56,598 bases of DNA from Thermoplasmata archaeon (lineage in GTDB: Archaea; Thermoplasmatota; Thermoplasmata; Halarchaeoplasmatales; Halarchaeoplasmataceae): NCBI GenBank assembly GCA_003560595.1, contig PWKY01000063.1, positions 1-56,598 of the forward strand, in the 5' to 3' direction. A program made the translations under genes and the position numbers. Positions 1 through 8,588 of the stretch are shown one piece after another. The notes under the pieces were generated by a model that saw nothing but the letters and a program-made list of their open reading frames with translations, searched no databases and had not been told where the DNA came from. Positions within the stretch are counted from its first letter, which is position 1. Each line of letters opens with the position of its first letter.

Positions 1-1
1 A

Positions 2-108
2 CGCCGAGAAAGGGATTCGAACCCTTGAGATGCAAGGCATCACGAGCTGATTGGCCTAATATAACTAGGTCTCCAAGCTCGCGCCGTTCCAGGCTAGGCT
101 ATCTCGGC
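2..108 (-). tRNA. tRNA-Ser (anticodon GGA), intron-containing
   Basis: The minus strand folds into a type II tRNA. The acceptor stem is GCCGAGA/TCTCGGC, the anticodon stem CGAGC/GCTCG, the long variable arm GATGC-CTT-GCATC, and the T arm AAGGG-TTCGAAT-CCCTT. The discriminator is G (position 2), as expected for archaeal tRNA-Ser. After removal of a 22-nt intron the anticodon loop reads TTGGAGA, giving anticodon GGA (positions 72-74), which reads UCC/UCU. CCA is not encoded. It lies 36 nt downstream of cbf5 on the same strand, and I see no clear promoter of its own, so it may be released from the operon transcript. Confidence 0.95.
49..70 (-). other. tRNA-Ser intron with bulge-helix-bulge motif
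   Basis: The 22-nt insert sits at the canonical 37/38 position. The precursor forms a helix TTGG/CCAA flanked by 3-nt bulges AGA (5' side) and TCA (3' side), followed by helix CCTA/TAGG with loop GTTATAT. Cutting both bulges after their second base gives the standard archaeal splicing endonuclease product and restores a 7-nt anticodon loop. Confidence 0.9.
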
Positions 109-144
109 ATATGAAGTTTCTGGAAAGAGCTAAATCATTAACTA

Positions 145-1107
145 TTATTTATGTTCTTTCCATCGTGTAGGATAATTTCCCGTAGGTTTGAAAACCCGCT
201 CGGATTTTATCACTAAACCTTCGTCCATATCCATTATCTGTGATGGATCGTAAAGGGCTGTACCGTAAGCAAGCCCTTCTCCTTTGGTAGAATATAACAC
301 CACATCATCACCACTTTTGAATTCATCCATCTCAAGTATACCGGGAACGGCAAGATCTGCACCGTTCAGTATACTACCTGCAGCCGTATCCTTTATCTTG
401 ATTCCGGGATACAAACCCAATGCTCTTTCATATGGTGATAGTATAGAAGATAACCAAGTTGGATCCCCCTGTCGATAAAATTCAAAAGCATCATAAAGAT
501 CCTGCATCGTACAGCAATCTCTTTCCTTAAATCCACCAGCCTCAGTCCTCCTCAACTCCATCATGTGTGCGCCGGTACCGGAGGCGGTTCCCATATCTTT
601 ACATATGGTACGGATGTAGGTTCCAGACTCACAGCGTATTCTGATCAAATATTCGTTTTGAACGTTATCTAACAACTCCATATCATACACAGTTCTTTTC
701 CTCATTCGACGCTTAACCCCAGAACGAATAGGAGGCATCTGGTATATCTCTCCGGTAAATTCTTCGATGAGAGAAGAAACCTCCCTTTTACTGATATTAT
801 TGTGGAATTTTACCGCCGCTATATATTCCTTAGGAGCGGCATGTAGTAGATCCATAACCCTTACCGAATGGCCGATCCCCATCGGTAAAACACCTGTAAC
901 ATTTGGGTCTAGGGTACCACTGTGTCCAGCCTTCATACCGCAGATATTTTGAACCCAGGCTGAAAGCTGATGACTTGTTGGTCCGGAAGGTTTGTCGATG
1001 ATCACGATAGCTCTCTTGATCATGTCCTTAAGAGCTCTATCTTGAGGGGATTCGCCGTAGGGTGAAACAGTATCTATTCGATCTCTAACATACTTCAATT
1101 CCAGCAC
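145..1107 (-). CDS. cbf5: tRNA/rRNA pseudouridine synthase Cbf5 (dyskerin family)
   Basis: Catalytic subunit of the archaeal H/ACA ribonucleoprotein that isomerises guided uridines to pseudouridine in rRNA, and also acts on tRNA U55. The TruB-type catalytic domain spans roughly residues 30-220: it has the motif HSGTLDP with the catalytic Asp, and KPSGPTSHQ upstream. A C-terminal PUA domain spans about 230-310. The length of 320 residues is normal for archaeal Cbf5. It overlaps cmk by 23 bp and is the last protein gene of the ribosomal transcription unit, an arrangement that groups ribosome maturation with ribosomal proteins. Stop TAA. Confidence 0.95.
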   Translation of the reverse strand: MLELKYVRDRIDTVSPYGESPQDRALKDMIKRAIVIIDKPSGPTSHQLSAWVQNICGMKAGHSGTLDPNVTGVLPMGIGHSVRVMDLLHAAPKEYIAAVKFHNNISKREVSSLIEEFTGEIYQMPPIRSGVKRRMRKRTVYDMELLDNVQNEYLIRIRCESGTYIRTICKDMGTASGTGAHMMELRRTEAGGFKERDCCTMQDLYDAFEFYRQGDPTWLSSILSPYERALGLYPGIKIKDTAAGSILNGADLAVPGILEMDEFKSGDDVVLYSTKGEGLAYGTALYDPSQIMDMDEGLVIKSERVFKPTGNYPTRWKEHK

Positions 1108-1624
1108 CCTCCTTGATCCTGTTAACGATCTCTTCTGGATCGTTCTTTTCAGAATTGATCACCAGATCATATATACTTTTATCACCCAGATCTATGTTGT
1201 AATAATCCTTATACCTTTTGAACTCACTTTTTTCGCGGTGTAATACCTGCTGACGGATATCACTAGACTCAAAACCTTCCCTACCTGCGATTCGATCTAT
1301 TCTAACGTCTATTGGGGCTTCCAGCCAAACCTTGAATGATTCAATACCCTCTTTATGTAGCATCTGTCCCGTTAATCTACCTTCTAAAATGGTACCAGGT
1401 TCAGCCAGCTCTATCATCCGCAGGTCGAGCTCTTGGTCAAAGGAAGGGTCCTCTTCAGCCATCTCGCTGAACTTCTCGAGACTTACATCATGTTCCTTTG
1501 CCAATGATCTAAAAACATCGCCACTGTTCAAGTACTTCATCCCAGTTGCTTCAGATAATTTCCTGGCGGCTGTAGAAGTACCGCTTCCGGGTAATCCACT
1601 TATGGTTATAATTTCGTAGGTCAT
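1085..1624 (-). CDS. cmk: Cytidylate kinase (archaeal type)
   Basis: Phosphorylates CMP/dCMP with ATP in pyrimidine nucleotide salvage. The P-loop GLPGSGTST lies at residues 9-17, followed by an NMP-binding region and a LID-like segment with REG. The length of 179 residues matches the short archaeal Cmk family. It starts 4 nt after the end of the Ylp1 gene and overlaps cbf5. The stop is TAG; the product ends at the length normal for the family, so this amber codon looks like a real terminator. Confidence 0.92.
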   Translation of the reverse strand: MTYEIITISGLPGSGTSTAARKLSEATGMKYLNSGDVFRSLAKEHDVSLEKFSEMAEEDPSFDQELDLRMIELAEPGTILEGRLTGQMLHKEGIESFKVWLEAPIDVRIDRIAGREGFESSDIRQQVLHREKSEFKRYKDYYNIDLGDKSIYDLVINSEKNDPEEIVNRIKEGAGIEVC

Positions 1625-1628
1625 ATCC

Positions 1629-2315
1629 CTATCCCGTTACATCTATTTCTTTGATACGTTTGGCATATGTTAACATCTGAAGTACCATTCTGACCGCCTG
1701 GCCGATAGGGGCCGATATCAGCATATACACACCTATCCACTGAGGAAAAGGTAACGGGCCTATATTATCGGTGAATGTAGCGTTGAAGGCCCAGGGTGTA
1801 GCGTAAGTTACGTTAGGTAAGTCACCTATAAATGTCCATAGGGCGGCGAATACAGATATGAATACAATAGTGGTCAGGATCATCGATTTAAACTGAGGCT
1901 TCATAGTTTTCATCTGCATCGCAGATACCTTTGGTTGGAGCTTATCTAGTTTTTTCAATTTAGAAGTTTTATTTGCCATCTTTGCGTCCATACGCTCCTT
2001 GTTAAATGCAGCGGTTTTCTTTTGTAACTCTGCCATTTCAACCCAATCTACCATGAGATCACGGACGATCGTGGAAAACACGATCATTATGGTACCTGCC
2101 ACGATTAGGGTGATGATCGGATACTGTCCGTCAAAACCAGCTATGGCGAATATGGGACGCCCTATGGCGTCACCTATCGAATAACGAAGGTCTTGATCGA
2201 TGAACACCATCAACGTAAGGATGGCTAGGAACATATATCCAAATCTCTTCCAGTTGAATACTTGAACAGGTTGTTCCGGGGCGGATCCTTCCTCAGTAGA
2301 TTCTTCTTCACTCAA
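1629..2315 (-). CDS. Archaeal Oxa1/YidC-like membrane insertase (DUF106, Ylp1)
   Basis: 228 residues. An acidic cytosolic N-terminus of about 25 residues is followed by hydrophobic segments near 27-45, 60-85, 150-165 and 195-215, with a charged Lys/Met-rich cytosolic hairpin near 95-145 (AAFNKERMDAKMANKTSKLKK). This is the three-helix-plus-coiled-coil plan of the Oxa1 superfamily; the archaeal DUF106 family includes the structurally known MJ0480. The gene directly follows secY, which fits a role in inserting membrane proteins together with the Sec channel. Stop TAG. Confidence 0.88.
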   Translation of the reverse strand: MSEEESTEEGSAPEQPVQVFNWKRFGYMFLAILTLMVFIDQDLRYSIGDAIGRPIFAIAGFDGQYPIITLIVAGTIMIVFSTIVRDLMVDWVEMAELQKKTAAFNKERMDAKMANKTSKLKKLDKLQPKVSAMQMKTMKPQFKSMILTTIVFISVFAALWTFIGDLPNVTYATPWAFNATFTDNIGPLPFPQWIGVYMLISAPIGQAVRMVLQMLTYAKRIKEIDVTG

Positions 2316-2334
2316 TTGATGACACCTCTAGATG

Positions 2335-3906
2335 TTACTGACTACCGAAGAAATCCCGTAGTACTGGATGCATCTCCATCATCTGTTCTTTGCCCATCTG
2401 TTCGTAAAGTTGTACCAATATACTTACAGCTAGGAATATACTTATCCCGGTCGCGTTACCGACAGAACCTAACATGTTCGAACCTGCAGCAAGGGCACCC
2501 ATGAAAATACCGCTGAAGCTTGTGATCGTAGGTATATATCGTTCTAGAACTCTTTTTAATACTCTTGGATCACGTCTAAATCCTGGGATCTGCATGCCGC
2601 TGTCTTGTATCTGTTCTGCAACGGACTCTGCATCCATATTAGTCGTTTTCACCCAGAAATTAGCGAATAGCAGACAAGCAACGGTCATGAACGTGAAGTG
2701 TATTATAACCCTGGCTATGAGCTGAAATTTAGTGTAACTCCAGTCCACGCCTTCAGGGGACATCATACCTGCATACCTCTCGGATATAAGAGGAAGCAAC
2801 CATTCTTGTAAACCATTGACATTTGAGATGTACCAAGCACCGCCAGCTATAGGTTCGGTACTTCCAGGTGGGAACACACCTAGCCACCACTGTCCACCGA
2901 GTAACGGGAAGTTTTGGAAAGAAGGATTGGTATAGAATAGCATGGCGAAAAGGTTGATATTTGCCATCAAAGCGGCTACAAGTATTACTGGCATCACAGA
3001 GGTATATATCAATTTTATGGGATATCTACCTCTTGCTCCTCGTGCTCTACCGTGTGATAATGGTAGTTCTATCCTAGATGATTCAACATAAGCGATTATC
3101 AAGAATATGGTTATGGTTGTGATCAAACCAAAAAGAGGATTAGGCTGCCCTAACAAAATTTCTTCAAAGCCACCTCTAACGAGTTCGGCTGAAGAACTAT
3201 TCTGCACTATATAGATCGTCTTTGGGATCGCTCCGGAAGGAATTGCATTCTCTGCACCTGGGGTCGGGGCCCAGTTAAAGGTCCCTGTAAATATACCTTG
3301 AGCAACACCTGCAACGATGAAAAGACTGATACCGCTTCCGATACCCCATTTGGTTATCACTTCGTCCATGAGGAACAAGAAGTAACCACCTATGGCTATT
3401 TGAGAAACGATTATAGCCCGAGCCAGCATCATCCCCTGTCCTGAAAAGGTACCGTCTATCGTATTCACTAGAGTACCGCTCGGGTGAAGGTATCCAAAGG
3501 CTTGTGGGATGGCCTGCACTAATATCATGATGATAACTAAGAACTTCTGTGTATTTTGATAAAGGGCTTTATCATCGTCCTCTTTCATATCTAGATTAAT
3601 TATTTCCGCACCTTGAAAGAGCTGCATCATGATGGATGCGTTTACTATCGGGGTTATACCTAAATGGACAAAAGAGCCAGATTCACCAGCAAAGATCGCC
3701 CTGAACTGGGCGAACAGATCCAATGTTCTTTCTGCATCAAGACCGTATATGATTATATTGGTCATGACGAAGTAGATCAAAAGGATCAAAATGGTGTAGA
3801 ATATCTTTGTCTTGAAGTGTACATGCCCCTCAGGTTTTTTAACCATCGGCATGCGTTCTACAAGAGGTTTCAACTTGTACAGCCGACTCTTTTCATCCTT
3901 GGCCAT
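2335..3906 (-). CDS. secY: Preprotein translocase subunit SecY
   Basis: Channel subunit of the SecYE-beta translocon in the cytoplasmic membrane. It has about ten transmembrane segments, beginning with the plug-proximal region near residue 60, and SecY motifs such as SHGRARGARGRYPIKLIYTS in the cytosolic loop between TM6 and TM7 and GFRRDPR in the later cytosolic loop. At 523 residues it is longer than many archaeal SecY proteins (about 430-480); the extra length lies in external loops such as the Gly/Pro-rich stretch near residues 350-390. It follows rpl15 by 21 nt, the usual spc-operon position. Confidence 0.96.
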   Translation of the reverse strand: MAKDEKSRLYKLKPLVERMPMVKKPEGHVHFKTKIFYTILILLIYFVMTNIIIYGLDAERTLDLFAQFRAIFAGESGSFVHLGITPIVNASIMMQLFQGAEIINLDMKEDDDKALYQNTQKFLVIIMILVQAIPQAFGYLHPSGTLVNTIDGTFSGQGMMLARAIIVSQIAIGGYFLFLMDEVITKWGIGSGISLFIVAGVAQGIFTGTFNWAPTPGAENAIPSGAIPKTIYIVQNSSSAELVRGGFEEILLGQPNPLFGLITTITIFLIIAYVESSRIELPLSHGRARGARGRYPIKLIYTSVMPVILVAALMANINLFAMLFYTNPSFQNFPLLGGQWWLGVFPPGSTEPIAGGAWYISNVNGLQEWLLPLISERYAGMMSPEGVDWSYTKFQLIARVIIHFTFMTVACLLFANFWVKTTNMDAESVAEQIQDSGMQIPGFRRDPRVLKRVLERYIPTITSFSGIFMGALAAGSNMLGSVGNATGISIFLAVSILVQLYEQMGKEQMMEMHPVLRDFFGSQ

Positions 3907-3927
3907 CTATATCCGCTCCTTTACTTT

Positions 3928-4356
3928 TCATTTGGTTATTACTTCTCCGCCAGATTCTTGAACCTTAACTATGGCTCTTTCACTGGAGGAGGGTATCGTT
4001 ATCTTCATCTGGTATCGAGCTTTACCGCCGCCCAAAAGTTTATCGTATCCTGCTTTTGAAAGATCTACATGATAGATCGAACCTTCTTTCTTGGCTATAC
4101 CCATTTCTATAAATTCATCCATGTTCATTTCGATATCGTAAATGTTTATGATCTTTGGCTCTTTCACTAAGCTCTGGGGTCTGGAAAATCCTTTAGGTCC
4201 AAAATAATTGGGATCCTCTTTCATGGTGGAAATATACTTGTGTTTCTGTAATCCAGCCTTTCCTCTACCACCACGTTCACCAGCACCTCTTCCACCTTTG
4301 ATGCCGCGTCCGTGAGTACGTGAACCTCGATGTTTTTTTGTTTTCTTTTTACCCAT
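3928..4356 (-). CDS. rpl15: 50S ribosomal protein L15
   Basis: Large-subunit protein uL15, 142 residues. The N-terminus is the typical basic Gly-rich extension (KKTKKHRGSRTHGRGIKGG) that threads into 23S rRNA, followed by the globular domain. I chose the ATG at 4356 because GGTGA lies 5 nt upstream; an in-frame GTG at 4365 would add three residues. It overlaps the rpl30 stop region and ends in TGA ahead of secY. Confidence 0.95.
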   Translation of the reverse strand: MGKKKTKKHRGSRTHGRGIKGGRGAGERGGRGKAGLQKHKYISTMKEDPNYFGPKGFSRPQSLVKEPKIINIYDIEMNMDEFIEMGIAKKEGSIYHVDLSKAGYDKLLGGGKARYQMKITIPSSSERAIVKVQESGGEVITK

Positions 4357-4357
4357 T

Positions 4358-4840
4358 TCATTCACCTTTTATATTTTCTGGCCCTATCATTCTTTTTAAT
4401 AAGGTGTTTATCTCCTTTCCTCTATAACCTAGTGAACCCCCATTTCGATAATGTTCCTTAACTCCCTTATAACCTCCGATGGGAGGGTGAAGTCTAAATA
4501 GGTTCTTTAATCCAGGTATATCTGAAAATTTAGCTTTCCCAGAAATTATCCCAGAGGCAAATTCTTCAACGGTATTAAAATCAGTATGTTCTGCAACTAA
4601 GTCGTCCGTCAAATCATCATCAAGATTGGATCGATAAGATAGGAGAACTGCTAAAGTTTCTTCATCTACCTCACCCCATGCGATCATGTGCTGCACTCTT
4701 TTCAGCATCCCTTTACTTGAATCATCCATGGGTAATAATGCACAATGATTGACCCTAGTCATGTGCATCTGACGAAGAGTCCTATCCTGAATCTTAGATG
4801 ATTCCCTAGAACTCCTGATCCTTAATACAGCATATTTCAT
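4358..4840 (-). CDS. rpl30: 50S ribosomal protein L30
   Basis: Protein uL30 of the large subunit in its long archaeal form (160 residues, against about 60 in bacteria). The ferredoxin-like core covers residues 1-55 (AVLRIRSS...MLKRVQHMIAWGEV), followed by the archaeal/eukaryotic extension including LHPPIGGYKGVK. The start ATG overlaps the rps5 TGA in an ATGA junction, indicating translational coupling. Stop TGA. Confidence 0.95.
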   Translation of the reverse strand: MKYAVLRIRSSRESSKIQDRTLRQMHMTRVNHCALLPMDDSSKGMLKRVQHMIAWGEVDEETLAVLLSYRSNLDDDLTDDLVAEHTDFNTVEEFASGIISGKAKFSDIPGLKNLFRLHPPIGGYKGVKEHYRNGGSLGYRGKEINTLLKRMIGPENIKGE

Positions 4841-5532
4841 TCGTCATCACCTTCATCTAAATCTATTTTATCTTCATCCCTGCTAGGCTTAGCTGTAGGT
4901 ACGCCCTCAACGATGCCTAATGTTTCAGCTTGTTTCTGCGGCACCTTCATCCTAGCAGTTTCCTTCAAAGCGTTGAAGACCGCTTTTCCGTAATTGATAG
5001 TTGTACGCGTATGTCCAGTTGAAAATCCCCATATATCCTCGATACCTGCTAGCTTTAAGATCGACTTGGCAGTGTCTCCCGCTGCTAGTCCTATACCGAG
5101 TGGAGCTGATTTTAAAGTTATCTAAACATATCCTGATTTTCCTGTAACTTCAAAGGGGATGGTATGTGGTGTATCACATCCACATTCCCAAGAACCACAG
5201 CCACGTCTAATTTTGATCAGGTTTAACTTAGCGTTATCGATACTCTTACGTATCGTAGGGCCGACTTCTTTCCCTTTACTTGTTCCTACACCTACGTATC
5301 CGCTTTTATTGCCTACTACGGAAGTAACCGTGAATTTTACTCTTCTACCTGAGTCGGTCATCCTTTGAACCATATTGACGTCTAGGACTTCATCTTCTAG
5401 ATCTGGGAACAGAGCATCAACGATTTCAGGTTCCCTGATGGGATATCTTGTAGCTAATGCATCTTCCATCGTGGTGATCTCCCCTCTTTTGACCATCTTA
5501 CCCAGTCTTGTTTTAGGGTTCCATCCATTCAT
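4837..5532 (-). CDS. rps5: 30S ribosomal protein S5, reading frame interrupted by an in-frame TAG
   Basis: Small-subunit protein uS5, needed for decoding accuracy. The frame runs from ATG 5532 to TGA 4837 with 231 sense positions, but codon 137 is TAG (5122-5124). Both halves are clearly S5. Residues 1-136 contain the dsRBD-like domain, with a GCGSWECGC region and ending [10 protein letters not shown]. Residues 138-231 continue without a frame change with [19 protein letters not shown] and [17 protein letters not shown], the conserved C-terminal domain. There is no ATG, GTG or TTG shortly after the TAG for reinitiation. Possible explanations are a sequencing or assembly error, a lineage-specific mutation, suppression, or insertion of an amino acid such as pyrrolysine. 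Elsewhere in the window TAG serves as a normal stop. The C-terminal half overlaps rpl30 by 4 nt, so the full frame is the natural operon unit. Confidence 0.85.
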
Positions 5533-6032
5533 TAGTAATCCTCCAGCTTATTTTTAACTTCTTCAAAGTTTTTTACAATATTTTCATCGATATGTGCCCC
5601 TTTGATACGGTCCTCATCGGGTAGTATTTCACTACGGTGAGGTATATCTAAACCTGCATCTACCATGCCTTTAAGGGTAGAAAAATAACGTCCTCCGCGA
5701 TGTGGTATGTTCAAGCCTATATCGAGTATGACTTCTTTAACCCCCTCTTTTAAAGCACGCTTCCCTGCTAGATAGCCTACTAAATAGGCTGCAGGGATGT
5801 TCTTCCCGTATCCGTTCCAACCGAATTTTTCGAGGTCTAAGGAACTCGATGTGGTGATTACCTTATCTCCATCTGCCTTGTACTCTATTATCTGAATTCG
5901 TACATGCTTATTTGATATCCTAACGGTTGCTCTAGGCTTGCCTGATTTTAGCATACGGAGTCTTTGGCGGTAGTCGGTTCTACCTTCCCTTCTCCTTTTA
6001 AGATTCATTCTGTATCTCGGTCCTTCTCCCAT
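5532..6032 (-). CDS. rpl18: 50S ribosomal protein L18
   Basis: Protein uL18, which binds 5S rRNA with L5. 166 residues from the ATG at 6032, chosen because the product then begins MGEGPRYRM like other archaeal L18 proteins, and AGGTAGGT precedes it by about 6 nt. An upstream ATG at 6056 would overlap L19e. Conserved blocks include [16 protein letters not shown] and [13 protein letters not shown]. The TAA stop shares a base with the rps5 start (TAATG). Confidence 0.94.
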   Translation of the reverse strand: MGEGPRYRMNLKRRREGRTDYRQRLRMLKSGKPRATVRISNKHVRIQIIEYKADGDKVITTSSSLDLEKFGWNGYGKNIPAAYLVGYLAGKRALKEGVKEVILDIGLNIPHRGGRYFSTLKGMVDAGLDIPHRSEILPDEDRIKGAHIDENIVKNFEEVKNKLEDY

Positions 6033-6033
6033 G

Positions 6034-6507
6034 TTATAACCTACCTGGTGTTTCATAATCCTGATCTACATGACCGGCCATCTTCAAGTGAAGAATAAGA
6101 TCAGCTCTATTTTCAAAAGTTCCACCTTTAGCACGTAGATAGAACTTTCGATACACGCTTTTATCGATATATCCTTCATCACGCAAATGTTTCAACTCGT
6201 GTCTGATAGCCCGTATTCTTTTCATCCAATCTTTTTTACGGGGTGTCCTAGCGTTCTTGTGTCCTCTTCTAGAACCTGGACCCTTTCTCCGTCCTTTACG
6301 TCTTTGTTCTTTGAGGTATCGGTACCTTCCTCTAGAATTACCTTTAACAGGCTTTTTCTTAATAGCCCCACTACTGATCAGTTTTCTAACATCTTCACGG
6401 GTTATTGCCTCTATAACCTCATCGAGCATAGTATCATCTACCCATACTCGATTGACGCCGCATTTCAACAATCCCGCGGCCAACTTCTTTTGATATTTGA
6501 CATCCAT
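6034..6507 (-). CDS. rpl19e: 50S ribosomal protein L19e
   Basis: Archaeal/eukaryotic protein eL19, absent from bacteria; 157 residues. It begins MDVKYQKKLAAGLLKCGVNR and carries the basic linker RRKGRRKGPGSRRGHKNAR and a C-terminal helix. I used the ATG at 6507, preceded by AAGGTG at suitable spacing; a GTG at 6516 is also in frame. It ends one base before the rpl18 start. Confidence 0.95.
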   Translation of the reverse strand: MDVKYQKKLAAGLLKCGVNRVWVDDTMLDEVIEAITREDVRKLISSGAIKKKPVKGNSRGRYRYLKEQRRKGRRKGPGSRRGHKNARTPRKKDWMKRIRAIRHELKHLRDEGYIDKSVYRKFYLRAKGGTFENRADLILHLKMAGHVDQDYETPGRL

Positions 6508-6517
6508 AATAAACACC

Positions 6518-6952
6518 TTAAGATTTGTTAAGTACTCTTATGTCTTTTTCTTCAGCTTTCTGCTCTATATCTATACGTTTACGCATACCTACACCATGGG
6601 CGATCCGAACGGCCTGGGTTTTTGCATCCACACTTTCAATATCTTTAACGTTATATACGAGTACCTCTTTAAATCCGGAGGGATGCAAATTTCTGACCAT
6701 CTTTGGAGACCTATATCCTATAGATACTTTGGGAGGTCTGCTTTTAAGGTTTTTCCTTGCTTTAGAATGAACACCTTTTGGCCTCCTCCAGGTACCTTTT
6801 TCCAACTTTGAATGTCTGAACCACTCCTGTCTTGAGAACATTGGCTTTTTATTTTTCATACGTCGCCGCTTTTCCATAAGTTCTTTTGTTTCAACGGCAA
6901 GAGAAGGTTTTTTCTTCACTTCGTATTCTTTTTTCTCCGTTTCTTCTGCCAT
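6518..6952 (-). CDS. rpl32e: 50S ribosomal protein L32e
   Basis: Protein eL32 of the archaeal large subunit, 144 residues. A Lys/Glu-rich N-terminal tail of about 40 residues is followed by the conserved domain (MFSRQEWFRHSKLEKGTWRR and SKARKNLKSRPPKVSIGYRS). It lies between rpl6 and rpl19e as in other euryarchaeal spc operons. Stop TAA. Confidence 0.95.
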   Translation of the reverse strand: MAEETEKKEYEVKKKPSLAVETKELMEKRRRMKNKKPMFSRQEWFRHSKLEKGTWRRPKGVHSKARKNLKSRPPKVSIGYRSPKMVRNLHPSGFKEVLVYNVKDIESVDAKTQAVRIAHGVGMRKRIDIEQKAEEKDIRVLNKS

Positions 6953-6965
6953 ACATATTCCTCCA

Positions 6966-7517
6966 TTATCTTATAGGGTTCCCCGCTTTTTCGATTATAT
7001 ATACCCCATCTTGGAATACACGTGAATCTACCTTTTTGATCTTAGTTGCCTGTTCTAAGTTTGCAGCGGTCTGACCAACATTTTCTTTATTTGGTCCACT
7101 CAAAGTGATCAGGTCACCTTGAATATTTACTTTAGTATCTCCAACTACCTTTGCTTTCCTTGCTTTTTCTTCTCCGATGAAATTCTCGATGAAGATGTTC
7201 TTTCCATCAGCTCTAACTTTCATGGGAAAGTGAGAGTACACTATCTTTAATTTGTAAGTGAAATCGCTTTGAACTCCTGCAACCATATTTCTAAGGTGTG
7301 ACGCATATGTTCCTAATAGAGCCTTTTCACGTTTAGACGGAAGTTTAGTAAATAGGTATAACTCACCGTCTTTTATATCGATCGATATCCTAGTATCCTC
7401 TAATTTTCTCTCTATAGCTCCGTTGGGTCCAGAGATCTTTATATCTCTTCCTTCTTTAGATACATTTACCCCGTCGGGAACGACTACTATTTCTTCTAAT
7501 TTACCTGCTATTGGCAT
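6966..7517 (-). CDS. rpl6: 50S ribosomal protein L6
   Basis: Protein uL6, with two repeated domains of about 80 residues each (183 in total), located near the GTPase-associated centre of the 50S subunit. Recognisable segments are VSKEGRDIKISGPNG in the first domain and VNIQGDLITLSGPNKENVGQ in the second. The spacing to rps8 is 9 nt. Stop TAA. Confidence 0.95.
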   Translation of the reverse strand: MPIAGKLEEIVVVPDGVNVSKEGRDIKISGPNGAIERKLEDTRISIDIKDGELYLFTKLPSKREKALLGTYASHLRNMVAGVQSDFTYKLKIVYSHFPMKVRADGKNIFIENFIGEEKARKAKVVGDTKVNIQGDLITLSGPNKENVGQTAANLEQATKIKKVDSRVFQDGVYIIEKAGNPIR

Positions 7518-7526
7518 ATCAATACC

Positions 7527-7916
7527 TCAGTATACATAAGCTAATAACTTGCCACCCACACCAAGCTCTTTTGCTTCGTTATGGGAAACAACTCCTTCAT
7601 TCGTTGTTAAGATGAGTACGCCAAAATCCTGGGCCGGTAAATAACGAGCTTCATATCTTTCGATATCCGACAACTTAAGTGACCAACGTGGTTTGACCAC
7701 GTGGCAACGATTTATCTTACCGGCCAGTGAAACTTTGTACAAACCACCACGTCCGTTTTCAACATACTCAAAACTTTCAAGATATCCGTTCTTCTGCATC
7801 ACTTTCAACACGTGTCCGATTAGCTTTGAAGCAGGTGCAACATCACACTTCAGCTTCCCGCTCAGTTCGGCGTTATTCATTGTTGAAAGAGCATCATTTA
7901 ATGGATCATGTTTCAT
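7527..7916 (-). CDS. rps8: 30S ribosomal protein S8
   Basis: Protein uS8, a primary 16S rRNA binder of the central domain. 129 residues beginning MKHDPLNDALSTMNNAE, with the archaeal ending region GVLILTTNEGVVSHNEAK and GGKLLAYVY. It follows rps14 by 10 nt. Stop TGA. Confidence 0.95.
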   Translation of the reverse strand: MKHDPLNDALSTMNNAELSGKLKCDVAPASKLIGHVLKVMQKNGYLESFEYVENGRGGLYKVSLAGKINRCHVVKPRWSLKLSDIERYEARYLPAQDFGVLILTTNEGVVSHNEAKELGVGGKLLAYVY

Positions 7917-7926
7917 TTTTCACACC

Positions 7927-8073
7927 TCATGAATACTTTTTGAACCCAAGATCTTCGGCGATCTCTCGGAAGCATTGTCTGCAGACATGTAAACCATATC
8001 TACGGATGATACCCCTTTTACGACCGCACCTTTCACAACCTTTTTTTCGCCCAAAATCTTTCTTTGGTTTCAT
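7927..8073 (-). CDS. rps14: 30S ribosomal protein S14 (zinc-binding, 48 aa)
   Basis: Protein uS14 in the short zinc-binding form. The 48-residue product begins [12 protein letters not shown] and has the ligand pattern CERC and CRQC (Cys 13, 16, 31 and 34), then [14 protein letters not shown]. Its ATG overlaps the rpl5 TGA (ATGA), and it lies between rpl5 and rps8, the canonical place. It falls below many ORF length cut-offs and is easily missed. Confidence 0.95.
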   Translation of the reverse strand: MKPKKDFGRKKGCERCGRKRGIIRRYGLHVCRQCFREIAEDLGFKKYS

Positions 8074-8588
8074 TCTATGACCTCCACGCCAAAGGCCTTT
8101 TTTACGAAGTTTTGTCCTTCTTCCCTAGTTAATTTATGTTTCTCGGGTACCGACCTTTTTTGTTTCATCCTTTTTGTAATCCTATTTCCTTTTCGCTCCA
8201 ATTGAACAGATATGTCCATTCCAAACACACCTATGTTAGGGTTATAACTCATACCTTCAAAATCGGTATAATCTTCTATTCCGAATGCAAAGTTTCCATA
8301 ATCATCGAAGCTGTCTTCCCAAATATAGTTCTCTTTAATCCAAAAGGCTCTCTTGAGAAAATCATACGCCTTTTTTCCACGTAGTGTAACTTTACAGCCG
8401 ATGCTTTGTCCTTTCCGTATGCCCAGATCGGCGTTGGTGGTGTGAGATATAGTATCGACTGGCTCTTGATCTGTAAGCATGGTAAGAACCCTTTTCGCTC
8501 GCTGTAATTTCTCTCCGCCTTCGCCCACTCCTATGCTTACAACGCACTTGACGATCCGTGGGTTCCTCATGATGTTATCATCGCTCAT
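8070..8588 (-). CDS. rpl5: 50S ribosomal protein L5
   Basis: Protein uL5, which anchors 5S rRNA and contacts the P-site tRNA. 172 residues. Conserved segments include [36 protein letters not shown] and [17 protein letters not shown]. The start ATG overlaps the rps4e stop (ATGA); a second ATG at 8570 (MRNPRIVKC) is possible. Stop TGA overlaps rps14. Confidence 0.95.
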   Translation of the reverse strand: MSDDNIMRNPRIVKCVVSIGVGEGGEKLQRAKRVLTMLTDQEPVDTISHTTNADLGIRKGQSIGCKVTLRGKKAYDFLKRAFWIKENYIWEDSFDDYGNFAFGIEDYTDFEGMSYNPNIGVFGMDISVQLERKGNRITKRMKQKRSVPEKHKLTREEGQNFVKKAFGVEVIE

